Source of the DNA: Mailhella massiliensis
GTDB lineage: Bacteria; Desulfobacterota; Desulfovibrionia; Desulfovibrionales; Desulfovibrionaceae
Assembly: GCF_020741395.1 (NCBI RefSeq)
Contig: NZ_DYZA01000030.1
Location: 1-38,711, forward strand
Length of the DNA stretch: 38,711 bases
Direction: 5' to 3'
Part shown: positions 24,803-33,638 of the stretch, piece by piece
Layout: the number at the start of each line of letters is the position of its first letter
Numbering within the stretch: the stretch's first letter is position 1
Program-made: the position numbers and the translations under genes
The notes under the pieces: generated by a model
Database searches by the model: none
What the model was told of the DNA's origin: nothing
The model's input: only the letters and a program-made list of their open reading frames with translations

Positions 24803-26112
24803 TGCCTGGCGTCATGTATTGCAGAAGTATATTGCTTTCCGTCCTTTTGCTGCTGCCCCTCCTCCCCTGTCGTGCGCTTGCGGATACGGCCGGGGAGGAG
24901 GGGGTATCGTCGCGTCCGAATGCCGTTTCCGCCTTCTGGAACGAGCACTTCAGCTCCACCGGATGGATTGAGCTTGTGCAGTCCATGCGCACCTACGCTC
25001 CGCATGACGAGGTGACCTCCCGCGTGCACGGGCGGCTGGAGGTTTCGGGCAATGTCGGCACCTTCAACGGATTTCTTTCTCTTGATGCGGAAAAGAACTG
25101 GACCATTCCGGCTCTCGACGGGCTTTCCGTCCGCGAGGCATGGCTTGAGCATGTCGGTTCCGGCTGGGATCTGCGCGTGGGGCGGCAGCTCATCATCTGG
25201 GGCAAGGCGGACGGCGTACGCATTACGGACAATGTCTGTCCTACGGATTTTTCCGACTATCTCAACAGAAACATCGACGAGATGCGCATTCCCGTCACCG
25301 CGGCCAAGCTCAGGTTCCTCAGCAATACGCTGATTACGGAACTCATATGGATACCGGAGTTCAGGCCCGCAAAGCTTGCAACGGGAAACAATCCCTGGGC
25401 GCTGGAGAGATCCTTCTCTTCTGCTCTGCCGGTGAGGACGTACGGCCCGGAGGAACCTTCTTCCTGGTCTCTGGAGGACAGCGAGTTCGCCCTGCGCGTT
25501 TCATCCTACATGGCGGGCTTCGACGTATCCCTTTCCGCCTTCTATACCTGGGACGATACGGCGGCCTCTTCCGTGTCCGTGCGCAATATGGGCGGAGAAA
25601 GGCGGGAAATCGTCATGGAGCAGGATTATCACAGGATCCTGATTTACGGTTTCGACTTCGCCAGACCTTGGTCGGACTTCGTGTTCCGGGGGGAAGCCGC
25701 CTACTTTCAGGGAAGGCGCCTTTCCACATCGGCCGGAGGCAGTGAAAGTCACGACGTGCTCAAGTATCTGGCCGGCGTGGACTGGAGCCCCGGCGGCAAC
25801 TGGAGCGTGACCGCACAGCTCTTGGACGAGTTCATCATGAATTACGACAGGGCGCTTGTCGCAGAGGAACACAGCCCGCAGGCCACGTTCAATATTTCCA
25901 GAACCTTTTTCAACGAACAGCTTACCGTTTCCGACATGATCTACGTTTCCCTGAATGACGGGGAGTTTTTCAACCGTCTGCAGGCGGCGTATGAGCTTGC
26001 CGACGGCATGGAACTCACCGTCGGCTGGGATAGGTTCTACGGAGATGACGGTTCGTATGGTGTCTACCGGCGTAACTCCCAGATATGGGGAAAGCTGCGC
26101 TTTAGTTTTTAA
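24802..26112 (+). CDS. DUF1302-like outer-membrane beta-barrel protein
   Basis: A 436-residue protein with a signal peptide (hydrophobic 9-24, cleavage after ALA) and a C-terminus ending in phenylalanine after LRFSF, the usual sign of an outer-membrane barrel. LRVGRQLIIWGKADGVRITD followed by NPTD-like CPTDFSDYL is typical of DUF1302 family members. It is translationally coupled to the LolA-like gene and followed by the RND gene, the standard arrangement for this trio. It may be the outer-membrane exit of a three-part transporter. ATG 24802 overlaps the preceding stop; ATG 24814 is an alternative that gives a shorter signal peptide. Confidence 0.83.
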   Translation: MPGVMYCRSILLSVLLLLPLLPCRALADTAGEEGVSSRPNAVSAFWNEHFSSTGWIELVQSMRTYAPHDEVTSRVHGRLEVSGNVGTFNGFLSLDAEKNWTIPALDGLSVREAWLEHVGSGWDLRVGRQLIIWGKADGVRITDNVCPTDFSDYLNRNIDEMRIPVTAAKLRFLSNTLITELIWIPEFRPAKLATGNNPWALERSFSSALPVRTYGPEEPSSWSLEDSEFALRVSSYMAGFDVSLSAFYTWDDTAASSVSVRNMGGERREIVMEQDYHRILIYGFDFARPWSDFVFRGEAAYFQGRRLSTSAGGSESHDVLKYLAGVDWSPGGNWSVTAQLLDEFIMNYDRALVAEEHSPQATFNISRTFFNEQLTVSDMIYVSLNDGEFFNRLQAAYELADGMELTVGWDRFYGDDGSYGVYRRNSQIWGKLRFSF

Positions 26113-26188
26113 CGAGGTGCCGCGCAGCCCACCTGAAGTTGCAGGCATGAAGTCCGCATGGCCGGAGCGCGGTGCAAGTGAGGGATAT

Positions 26189-28555
26189 ATGCTGAATATC
26201 GAGGCTATTAACGAAAGATTTGTTGCATTCAGCAAGGTGATTCTGAAATTCAGGGCGCTCATTCTTGTGGCCATGGTCCTGATTCTGGCGATTTCCTTTT
26301 ATGGGCTGAAGCAGCTCAAATCCGATACGGATGATTCTCACTACTTCAACGAGGGGGACGAGCTTCTGCTGGCCAAGGATTACATGGCCTCCATATTCGG
26401 CAACGACAATTTCTGCGCCGTTCTTGTTCATGTGGACAATGTGTTCACGCCGCGCGTGCTGGCGGGTATTCGTGAAATGGGAAGGGAACTGAAAGCAAAG
26501 GTGCCGTATGTGGACGACGTGATTTCCGTGACGGACATGGAGTTCACGCGGGGCGACGAGGATGGGCTCGACGTGTCCGATATTGTGCCTGATCCTATTC
26601 CCGAAGATCCCGCACAGCTTGCGGAAATACGCGAGGCGATCATGGCGAAGCCCTCGCTCAGAAATCAGATCGTTTCCGAGGACGGCCGCTATGCATGGAT
26701 CATGGTGCGCCTCATGCATATTCCCTCCGGTACCGTGGACGAACACGGCGAGTTCATCGAAATGGTCATAGGCCGTACGGTCAACGAGATCACCGGACAG
26801 GAGAAATACGCCTGGATGAACCCGGAAACCACAGGCTGGCCGGTCATCAACCTGGAAAAGCGCGATTTTATGGCCGGAGAAATGCCGAAACTCATAGGGC
26901 TTTCCCTGCTGTCCATCATTCTTGTGCTCGCCCTTGTGCTCCGCAGCATCCGGGGCGTTATTTTTCCCGTCTTCCTTGCCGGAGCCGGGCTTTCCATCGT
27001 GCTCGGCATACAGGGGCTTCTCGGCGTGGCGACGGATCCCATGGTCATGCTCATGCCGATATTCCTCAGCATTTCCATGGCGATATGTTATTCTTTGTAT
27101 TTCATCAACTTCTTCCGATGGGAGTTTCAGAAGAAGGGCGATCGGTTGTGGGCTCTGGAGCACGCTGTAGGAGAAACCGGCTGGCCAATCTTCTTCAGCG
27201 CCTTTACCACCATGGCTTCGCTGCTCTCATTCTGCTTCGTGAATCTGCGTCCGGTAAGCTGGGTTGGCATGACCTCCGCATCCATGACCATGCTGCTTTA
27301 TGTGCTTACCATTGTGCTTCTGCCCGTACTTTTTTCCTTCGGGGGAGACAAAAAGGAGAAGGGGGCGCAGATTGTCGTAAAAAAAGTTCCGCTCGATAGG
27401 CTCATGGAGTGGATGGGCAGCCATGTGCTTCAGCATCCCCGCATCGTTTTCACCGTTGCCGCGATTGCTCTGATGGCTTCGGTTGCGGGTCTTTTCCGCG
27501 TGGAGGTAGCGTTTGATCTGCGTCGTTCCTTCGGTACCGAGGTTCCCTATATCGACCGCATCTGCCGCATCAGTGAAACGCCCCTCGGCTCCCTGTATTC
27601 CTTTGGCGTGGGCATAGAGTTTCCGAATCCTGACGAGGCCCGTCTCCCCGAAAATCTCAGGAAACTGGAAATCCTGACCGAGCGCATCCGTGAGTTCCCG
27701 CTGACCAAGAAGGTGCACAGCGTGCTTGATGTGGTGAAGGATCTCAATCAGGTGCTTAATGCGGGAAATCCTGAAAGCTACACCATACCCCAGACACGAG
27801 AGGAAATAGCGCAGGTGCTGCTTCTTTATGAGAACGCCGGAGGCACCGAGGCAGAGCGCTGGATAGACTATGAATACCGCCGCCTTCGCGTGATGATAGA
27901 AATTGACGACTACAACTCCGGCGAGGCGGTGAGGGAACTTGAGAGCATACGCACCCTTGGTGCGCAGCTTTTTCCCGACGCGAAGATCATTCTCACCGGT
28001 ACGCTCTGTCAGTTCACGCAGATTCAGGATTATGTGAGCTGGGGACAGGTGCAGTCCATCTTCATTTCCATGCTGGTCATATCCCTGCTCATGGCGGCGG
28101 TTTTCGGCAGCCTGAAAATCGGCCTCATCGCCATGATTCCCAATATTCTTCCCGCATTTTTCGTCTGTGCGGTGATGGGGTTCTTCAATATTCCTCTTGA
28201 TATGATGACGGTGACGGTCATTCCCATGATACTCGGGCTTGCCGTGGACGATACCATTCATTTCATCAATCACTGCCAGCTTGAGTTCATGCGTACCGGA
28301 AACTATCGGGAAAGCATACGCATTACCTTCAGGAGCACGGGTAAGGCCATGCTGCTTACATCATCCATTCTGTGTCTGAGTTTTTCCGCATACATGTTTT
28401 CAAAAATGATCATTTTCGTGCATATGGGCATACTGGTGTTCATAGGTATTTTGGCAGCGTTTCTTTCCGATTACTTCATCACCCCCAACCTTATTGTGCG
28501 TCTTAGAGTTTTTGGGGAAGAACGCAATTCAGAAGTATCCGGATCTGAAAGATGA
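26189..28555 (+). CDS. RND/MMPL-family exporter
   Basis: A 788-residue inner-membrane protein with the duplicated RND layout: one N-terminal helix (about 18-38), a periplasmic domain, five helices (about 233-390), a second N-terminal-like helix (near 430), a second periplasmic domain and five C-terminal helices. IGLAVDDT-type motif (LGLAVDDTIHFINH) is typical of the MMPL/hydrophobe-type subfamily. These proton-driven pumps move lipids and hydrophobic molecules. The upstream frame is open from 25955 inside the barrel gene, but ATG 26189 behind GTGAGGG fits the family N-terminus. With the LolA-like and DUF1302 partners it forms a Fur-preceded unit, a good candidate for siderophore or intermediate export. 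Confidence 0.88.
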   Translation: MLNIEAINERFVAFSKVILKFRALILVAMVLILAISFYGLKQLKSDTDDSHYFNEGDELLLAKDYMASIFGNDNFCAVLVHVDNVFTPRVLAGIREMGRELKAKVPYVDDVISVTDMEFTRGDEDGLDVSDIVPDPIPEDPAQLAEIREAIMAKPSLRNQIVSEDGRYAWIMVRLMHIPSGTVDEHGEFIEMVIGRTVNEITGQEKYAWMNPETTGWPVINLEKRDFMAGEMPKLIGLSLLSIILVLALVLRSIRGVIFPVFLAGAGLSIVLGIQGLLGVATDPMVMLMPIFLSISMAICYSLYFINFFRWEFQKKGDRLWALEHAVGETGWPIFFSAFTTMASLLSFCFVNLRPVSWVGMTSASMTMLLYVLTIVLLPVLFSFGGDKKEKGAQIVVKKVPLDRLMEWMGSHVLQHPRIVFTVAAIALMASVAGLFRVEVAFDLRRSFGTEVPYIDRICRISETPLGSLYSFGVGIEFPNPDEARLPENLRKLEILTERIREFPLTKKVHSVLDVVKDLNQVLNAGNPESYTIPQTREEIAQVLLLYENAGGTEAERWIDYEYRRLRVMIEIDDYNSGEAVRELESIRTLGAQLFPDAKIILTGTLCQFTQIQDYVSWGQVQSIFISMLVISLLMAAVFGSLKIGLIAMIPNILPAFFVCAVMGFFNIPLDMMTVTVIPMILGLAVDDTIHFINHCQLEFMRTGNYRESIRITFRSTGKAMLLTSSILCLSFSAYMFSKMIIFVHMGILVFIGILAAFLSDYFITPNLIVRLRVFGEERNSEVSGSER

Positions 28556-28654
28556 CAGAGTGAACGGTGAGGGATATCCGCCCCACTTTTTTTCCGGATG
28601 CGGAATGGACGGATGGCTGAAATTTTCAATGGAAAAAGTTCAAGGAGTGCTGAT
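28556..28654 (+). promoter_or_regulatory. Gap with small hairpin and weak Fur-like palindrome
   Basis: This 99-base gap contains TTCCG-GATG-CGGAA (28592-28605), a 5-bp hairpin preceded by a T run, and TGAAATTTTCA (28618-28628), an 11-bp near-palindrome resembling Fur half sites. It may separate the RND gene from the carrier-like/ABC genes with a further iron-controlled promoter. AAGGAG near 28643 serves the next gene. Confidence 0.3.
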
Positions 28655-28984
28655 ATGTCCGTGGAGTCCCGACTCAATGAACTTATAGCTGATCACTTCA
28701 GAATTTCCGTGGAATCTGTTCAGAGGACAACGGATTTCTATACGGATTTGGAGGCGGATGTGCTTGATCTGCCGGAGCTGGCCATGGAGGTGGAAAAAAC
28801 CTTCTCCATTGCGCTCGACAGCCGTATTATGGAGAACGTGAAAACCGTGGAAGATATGACTGAATATGTACAGGAGTGCCTGGAAAGAAAACGGCAGGAA
28901 CTTGCGCTGGCGCTTTGTGAGGCGAAAGCCCGCATGGATGCAGTCATGCATATGACGGAGCGTTGCGGAGGGGCTGATGAATAA
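28655..28984 (+). CDS. Acyl-carrier-protein-like protein lacking the phosphopantetheine serine
   Basis: A 109-residue protein whose first 75 residues read like an ACP: FYTDLEADVLDLPELAMEVE aligns with the FxEDLGADSLDTVELVMALE region of AcpP. At the attachment site the DSL serine is valine (DVL), with codon GTG, which is more than one base away from most serine codons. A charged helical tail (about 78-109) follows. It overlaps the first ABC gene by eight bases, so it is probably made with that transporter. ATG 28655 has AAGGAG upstream; the frame is open to 28598. It cannot carry a pantetheine-bound acyl group and may be a structural or regulatory partner. Family membership is by pattern only. 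Confidence 0.75.
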   Translation: MSVESRLNELIADHFRISVESVQRTTDFYTDLEADVLDLPELAMEVEKTFSIALDSRIMENVKTVEDMTEYVQECLERKRQELALALCEAKARMDAVMHMTERCGGADE

Positions 28985-30722
28985 CGGAATGCAGATATTA
29001 TGCTCTCTGCCCGATGAGGCCGGCCGGCGCAGACTGATGCTTTCCGGCGTGCTTGCCGTGGCCGGAGCGCTGTTCAGCCTTCTGCCCATGATGGGGCTCT
29101 ATCTCATGCTGAAGGCTCTTCTGACGGAACCTGCCGATGTCGCGGGAGCGTTCCGCGGAGTGGGGGTGGCTGTCGCGGGGATCTTTCTTCAGGTCGTGTT
29201 TCATGCCCTTTCCACCAGACTGTCGCACAGGGCGGCCTTTGATACGCTCCATGCCGTGCGCCGGGACATACTTCACAGGCTTTCCCGTGTTCCTCAGGGG
29301 GTGCTGGATGAGAGTTCCGCAGGCAGGCTCAAGAGTCAGATTTTCGACGACGTGGAAAAGCTTGAGATGTTTTACGGGCATCACTACCCTGAAATCATAG
29401 GTAATCTCCTTGTTCCCGTGTGCATGATCGCCGTGGTTTTCTTCATGGACTGGCGCATAGGGCTTTCGCTTCTTGCTCCCATTGTCATCTATGCGGCGTG
29501 CCTGGGAGCCATGGGCAGGCTTGCCGCGAGAAATTTTCCTCTCATGGAGGTCTCCGGCCAGAAGCTGAATGCGAGCCTTGTGGAATATGTGCGCGGCATG
29601 AAGGAAATACGCATGTTCGGGGGGGTCAGGAGCTGGAAGCGTTTTGAACATGCGGCGGAAGAATATTGTGACTTCATGCGGCAATGGTTTGCCGACTGCC
29701 GGCACGGCATGACGGTGAATACCATCGTCATGAGTTCAGGGATTGTTTTTGTCTTTCCTGTAGCGGGCTGGCTCTTCGTCACGGGAAGAACCGATGCCCC
29801 CTCCATGCTGTTCTATTTGTTCGCGGCGCTCTGTTACGCGGCGCCTCTTACCAGAATAGGACGCTATGGTGACGAAATGAACATCTGTATGCAGGTGGGA
29901 GCCCGTCTTTTCCGGCTTTTGTCCATGGAAGAACTCCCTCAGGGGTCGCGGACACAGCTTCCTGAACGCTTTGACGTGGAGTTCTGCAACGTGTCTTTTT
30001 CCTATGGAGAAAAAAAAGTCTTCCACAGACTTTCCTTCACCGCCGAGGCCGGAAGTGTGACGGCCCTGGTGGGCCCCTCCGGCGGCGGCAAGAGTACTGC
30101 CGCGAGACTGGTGGCGAGGTTCTGGGATGTTGAGGAAGGCGCCATACGCATAGGAGGCGTGGATATCCGTTCCCTTACGACGGAAGCGCTGGCCTCTACG
30201 GTGGCTTTCGTTACGCAGAACAATATCGTGTTCGAGCGCAGCGTACTTGAGAACATACGCCTTGGAAAACCCGATGCATCCATGGCGGAAGTGGAGGAAG
30301 CCGCCCGGGCCGCACTCTGTCATGACTTCATCATGTCCCTTCCTCAGGGGTACGATACCGTGCTAGGGGCCGGGATATCGGTGTCGGGCGGCGAACGTCA
30401 GCGCATCGCCATAGCAAGGGCGCTTTTGAAGAACGCTCCCGTGCTCATTCTGGACGAAGCTACGGCATACTGCGATCCCGATAATGAAGATGAACTTCAG
30501 AAGGCTCTCTCGGCACTGGTGAAAGGAAAAACCGTGCTGGTCATCGCGCACAGACTCAGAAGTGTGATGGATGCCAGCAGGATCATTGTGCTCTGCAATG
30601 GAAATATTGAGGCATCGGGTACACATGCCGTCCTCATGGAGACATGCGAAGTCTATCAGAACATGTGGAAGGCGTTGGAGAGCTCTGAAAACTGGCTTGC
30701 CGGAGGAGATGAACATGATTGA
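28977..30722 (+). CDS. ABC transporter, fused membrane/ATPase half-transporter (YbtP/IrtA-like)
   Basis: A 581-residue type IV ABC half-transporter: six-helix membrane domain (about 20-310) and C-terminal ATPase with GPSGGGKST Walker A, VSGGERQR signature and LILDEATAYCDPDNE Walker B. Pairs of such proteins beside yersiniabactin, pyochelin and mycobactin genes (YbtPQ, IrtAB) have an exporter fold but import the ferric siderophore through the inner membrane. No N-terminal siderophore-interacting (SID) domain is present, so it is closer to YbtP than to IrtA. It overlaps the carrier-like gene and the next ABC gene, so the three form one translational unit. Confidence 0.92.
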   Translation: MNNGMQILCSLPDEAGRRRLMLSGVLAVAGALFSLLPMMGLYLMLKALLTEPADVAGAFRGVGVAVAGIFLQVVFHALSTRLSHRAAFDTLHAVRRDILHRLSRVPQGVLDESSAGRLKSQIFDDVEKLEMFYGHHYPEIIGNLLVPVCMIAVVFFMDWRIGLSLLAPIVIYAACLGAMGRLAARNFPLMEVSGQKLNASLVEYVRGMKEIRMFGGVRSWKRFEHAAEEYCDFMRQWFADCRHGMTVNTIVMSSGIVFVFPVAGWLFVTGRTDAPSMLFYLFAALCYAAPLTRIGRYGDEMNICMQVGARLFRLLSMEELPQGSRTQLPERFDVEFCNVSFSYGEKKVFHRLSFTAEAGSVTALVGPSGGGKSTAARLVARFWDVEEGAIRIGGVDIRSLTTEALASTVAFVTQNNIVFERSVLENIRLGKPDASMAEVEEAARAALCHDFIMSLPQGYDTVLGAGISVSGGERQRIAIARALLKNAPVLILDEATAYCDPDNEDELQKALSALVKGKTVLVIAHRLRSVMDASRIIVLCNGNIEASGTHAVLMETCEVYQNMWKALESSENWLAGGDEHD

Positions 30723-32454
30723 GATGATACGCCGTATATTTGAACTGGCAGGCCATAGAAAAGGGCGGTTACGTTCCGCAATCTTTTTGAATATCATTCA
30801 GAACTGCTGTACCGGCTGTATATATCTTGCAGTACTTTTCGCCATAATGAAGCTTCTTGAGGGAAACTTCACCATGGATACGCTGATACGGTGCAGTCTC
30901 GGTATGATTGCGCTGCTGATTCTCCGTTATGTACTGGAGTACGTTTCCACGTCCATACAATCTTCGCTCGGCTATGAGATCATGCGAGATGTGCGCATCC
31001 GGGAGAGTCGTCGTCTGGCAGAACTTCCACTCGGTGTTTTTCAGGCGGAAACGGCGGGGAATCTCTCTTCCGTATTCACCAACGACATGGCCTTTGTGGA
31101 AATGCGCTGCATGGCGACGGCGGCGAATTTCATTTCCGGCATGACGTCGGTGTTCTTCCTCTCTCTTGTCATGCTGGCGATGGATCTTCGCCTTGCCTTC
31201 ATGGCCATGGTGGGCTTTGTACCCGCATGGTTCGTCTATCATGCCACGGTACGTGCCTTTCGGGATGCGGGGGTGAAAAGGCAGCACATGGAACGCGGCT
31301 TCATCGGTTCCATTCTTGAATATGTATCGGGAATGGAAACCATACGTTCCTACAACATGAGCGAGCATGTCTTTGCAGCGATCAACGGCAGTCTGGAAAG
31401 ATACAGGGATGCGGCCGCCGCCTATGAGCTGAAGGCTCTGCCGCCCATGACGCTGTATCAGCTTTTTGTCCGCATGGGCATGGGGTTGATTTTTCTCTGC
31501 GGGCTCATCTTTTATCTGAACGACATGATAACCCTGCCGGTATTTCTGTTTTTCGCCGTCATCAGCGGTACCTATTATCAGCCTGTGGAAGCGCTGCTCG
31601 GCGAATTCGGCATTCTGAACATCATGATGCTGAGCCTTGACCACATCGACGCGCTGCATTCGCGTCCCGTCATGCCCGATCACGGAGCCATAAGGCCGAC
31701 GAGGTTCGCCCCGGGCATGAAGAACGTGGAATTCAGCTACACCCCGGACGGCAGATCCGCGCTCGACGGCTTGAGCGCGGATTTTCTGCCCGGTACGCTG
31801 AATGCCGTGGTGGGGCGTTCCGGCAGCGGCAAGACAACGCTTCTCATGTTGCTGGCGCGGTTCTGGGATGCGCGGAAGGGGCATGTAGTCATGGACGATA
31901 TCGATGTGCGGGATATTCCGTCAGAAACGCTCATGTCGTCGATATCCATGGTTTTTCAGGATGTCTATCTGTTTTCCGGAAGTGTGGGCGACAATATCCG
32001 CATGGGCAGAAGCGACGCTTCATCGGAAGAGGTCGTCAAGGCGGCCATGGCAGCGGGCTGTCATGATTTCATCATGAAGCTTCCGCAAGGCTATGCCTCC
32101 CTGACGGGAGAGGGCGGCTGCACGTTTTCCGGAGGGGAGCGCCAGCGCATCGCCATTGCCAGAGCGATTCTTAAAAATGCCCCCGTCGTTCTGCTTGACG
32201 AGGCTTTTTCCAGTGTGGATCCGGAACATGCCTGGGCCATACAGCAGGGGCTTTCCTCCCTTACCCGGAACAAAACCGTCGTCATGATCGCCCACACGCT
32301 GAACCATATCCGCCATGCCGGTCAGATATTGGTTCTGGATAATGGAAAAATCGTGGAAAAAGGAAGGCATGAGGAGTTGCTGGCGCAAAACGGCATATAC
32401 CGCAGACTCTGGGACCGGGAATGCGCGGTCAAATCGTGGAAGCTGGAGTCTTAG
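30715..32454 (+). CDS. ABC transporter, fused membrane/ATPase half-transporter (YbtQ/IrtB-like)
   Basis: A 579-residue partner of the preceding half-transporter. Membrane domain in about 1-300; ATPase with GRSGSGKTT, FSGGERQR and VLLDEAFSSVDPEH. The two probably form a heterodimer that takes ferric siderophore into the cytoplasm. The open frame starts at 30571 inside the previous gene. ATG 30715 is chosen because GGAGG (30702-30706) lies eight bases before it, while the in-frame ATG 30709 is too close. It overlaps the first ABC gene by eight bases. Confidence 0.92.
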   Translation: MIEMIRRIFELAGHRKGRLRSAIFLNIIQNCCTGCIYLAVLFAIMKLLEGNFTMDTLIRCSLGMIALLILRYVLEYVSTSIQSSLGYEIMRDVRIRESRRLAELPLGVFQAETAGNLSSVFTNDMAFVEMRCMATAANFISGMTSVFFLSLVMLAMDLRLAFMAMVGFVPAWFVYHATVRAFRDAGVKRQHMERGFIGSILEYVSGMETIRSYNMSEHVFAAINGSLERYRDAAAAYELKALPPMTLYQLFVRMGMGLIFLCGLIFYLNDMITLPVFLFFAVISGTYYQPVEALLGEFGILNIMMLSLDHIDALHSRPVMPDHGAIRPTRFAPGMKNVEFSYTPDGRSALDGLSADFLPGTLNAVVGRSGSGKTTLLMLLARFWDARKGHVVMDDIDVRDIPSETLMSSISMVFQDVYLFSGSVGDNIRMGRSDASSEEVVKAAMAAGCHDFIMKLPQGYASLTGEGGCTFSGGERQRIAIARAILKNAPVVLLDEAFSSVDPEHAWAIQQGLSSLTRNKTVVMIAHTLNHIRHAGQILVLDNGKIVEKGRHEELLAQNGIYRRLWDRECAVKSWKLES

Positions 32455-32617
32455 TCCTCAGAGAAAGGCGGAAGGCCGGGGGAGAGTGCAGGCATTTCCG
32501 TTTCGGTGCAAAAGAGGTTGTGGAATTCCCCGTCATGATACGGCAGAGACGACATCGGAGAGACGGTATTGCCGGGCAGAGCGGAACGGTAGCTTCAGGA
32601 TGTGTTCATTAATAAAA

Positions 32618-32638
32618 TGAAAATGAATTTCTATTTCA
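32618..32638. promoter_or_regulatory. Fur-like box upstream of the AraC regulator gene
   Basis: A 21-bp imperfect palindrome (16 of 21 positions self-complementary) containing GAAAATGAATTTC, shared with the other two Fur boxes in the window. It lies 18 bp before the regulator start. It suggests that Fur controls the activator as well as the structural genes. The rest of 32455-32617 shows no gene or strong terminator. Confidence 0.62.
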
Positions 32639-32656
32639 TATTTTTGAGGAAGGCGT

Positions 32657-33541
32657 ATGAATTCCGTTACTTCCCTTCTTGATGGTTTCGGTAATTTCGG
32701 GATTGAGATCCGCAGGTTTGAATTGAGCGGTGGAGAAAGTTCCCTGTATGCCGCAGAAGAGTTCCGGCGGAAGCTGGGCTTCGGTTATGTTGTCGAAGGA
32801 ACCATGAGGTTTCATGCAGACGGGGAATATGAGTTGCGGCAGCATACGCTCTGCGTATGGGGAGGACATATGCCCGGCGACGTTGTCGGGAGACCGCATG
32901 ACGGCAGGTGTATTTTCCTTGGCATAACCGTGGACTATGAGGATATCTTCAACCTGGTCGGCGAGGAGAGGAAAAGTCTCAACCGGAAGGCGGCTTTTCT
33001 GCATGTGCATCACCGTCTTGAGCCTTTTTTTCATACCATACCGGCCTCCGTGACGGCACAGCTTCTTCTCGGACAGCTTCTCAATGTTCCCTATAAGGGC
33101 AGGCTGGGGCAGGCGTATCGTGAGATAAAGGGTATGGAGCTGATACTTGAAAACATGCAGCAGTTTTTTCTGCAGAAGGAAAACTGCTGTGAAATGTGTA
33201 CCATGCACAGCAAATGTGCACGTGTGTGGCAGGTCATGCGTGAAAATCTTGAGCATCCCATGTCCATAGGCGAGCTTGCCCGAACCGTGGGCATGAGTGA
33301 AACCAGTCTGAAGCGGGCTTTCCGTGCGATGTATGGAGATTCGATATTTGCTTCTTTTCAACGGCACAGGATGTGTGAAGCCCGAAAGCTCCTTGAAGAA
33401 AGCAGCTACAGCGTAGCGGAAGTGGCCTATCGCGTAGGATATGAGTCTCCCGGGCATTTTTCCCGTGCGTTTTCCCGTTACTACGGTGTTTCTCCCACAA
33501 AATGCCGGCAGGGCGGAGAAAACAACATCCATCAGGCATGA
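32657..33541 (+). CDS. AraC-family transcriptional regulator (YbtA/PchR-like)
   Basis: A 294-residue regulator with a C-terminal AraC double helix-turn-helix: MSIGELARTVGMSETSLKRAF (about 202-222) and SVAEVAYRVGYESPGHFSRAF (about 252-272). In yersiniabactin and pyochelin loci such proteins sense the ferric siderophore and activate synthesis and uptake genes. The N-terminal half should bind the effector. Unusual is a cysteine cluster just before the DNA-binding part: C177, C178, C181 and C187. GAGGAAGG precedes ATG. It is followed at once by a small terminator, so it is probably transcribed alone or at the end of the ABC unit. Confidence 0.9.
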   Translation: MNSVTSLLDGFGNFGIEIRRFELSGGESSLYAAEEFRRKLGFGYVVEGTMRFHADGEYELRQHTLCVWGGHMPGDVVGRPHDGRCIFLGITVDYEDIFNLVGEERKSLNRKAAFLHVHHRLEPFFHTIPASVTAQLLLGQLLNVPYKGRLGQAYREIKGMELILENMQQFFLQKENCCEMCTMHSKCARVWQVMRENLEHPMSIGELARTVGMSETSLKRAFRAMYGDSIFASFQRHRMCEARKLLEESSYSVAEVAYRVGYESPGHFSRAFSRYYGVSPTKCRQGGENNIHQA

Positions 33542-33542
33542 G

Positions 33543-33562
33543 GCCCGATCGGGGCATTTTTT
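33543..33562 (+). terminator. Rho-independent terminator after the AraC gene
   Basis: GCCC-GATCG-GGGC (33543-33555) followed by A and six T. The stem is short (4 bp) but GC-only and starts one base after the stop codon. Confidence 0.5.
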
Positions 33563-33624
33563 GACCTGTTAGGGTACTCTCTTTTGCCCTCCGGCTTTTT
33601 ATAGTTGTTCATTATCACTTTCAG
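33558..33624 (+). promoter_or_regulatory. Candidate receptor-gene promoter region with shared motif
   Basis: TTTTTGACCTGTTAGGGTA (33558-33576) resembles 3122-3140 upstream of the biosynthesis operon and may be an operator of the AraC protein. A possible -10 TATAGT lies at 33600-33605 without a good -35, as in activator-dependent promoters. The minus strand at 33608-33620 reads GATAATGAA within a weak half Fur site. All assignments here are tentative. Confidence 0.35.
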
Positions 33625-33638
33625 AGGAGTTGTTGCTC

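Noticed and set aside
28592..28605. Terminator after the RND gene
   Set aside because: The hairpin is only 5 bp and its T run is on the upstream side, so it would not end plus-strand transcription.
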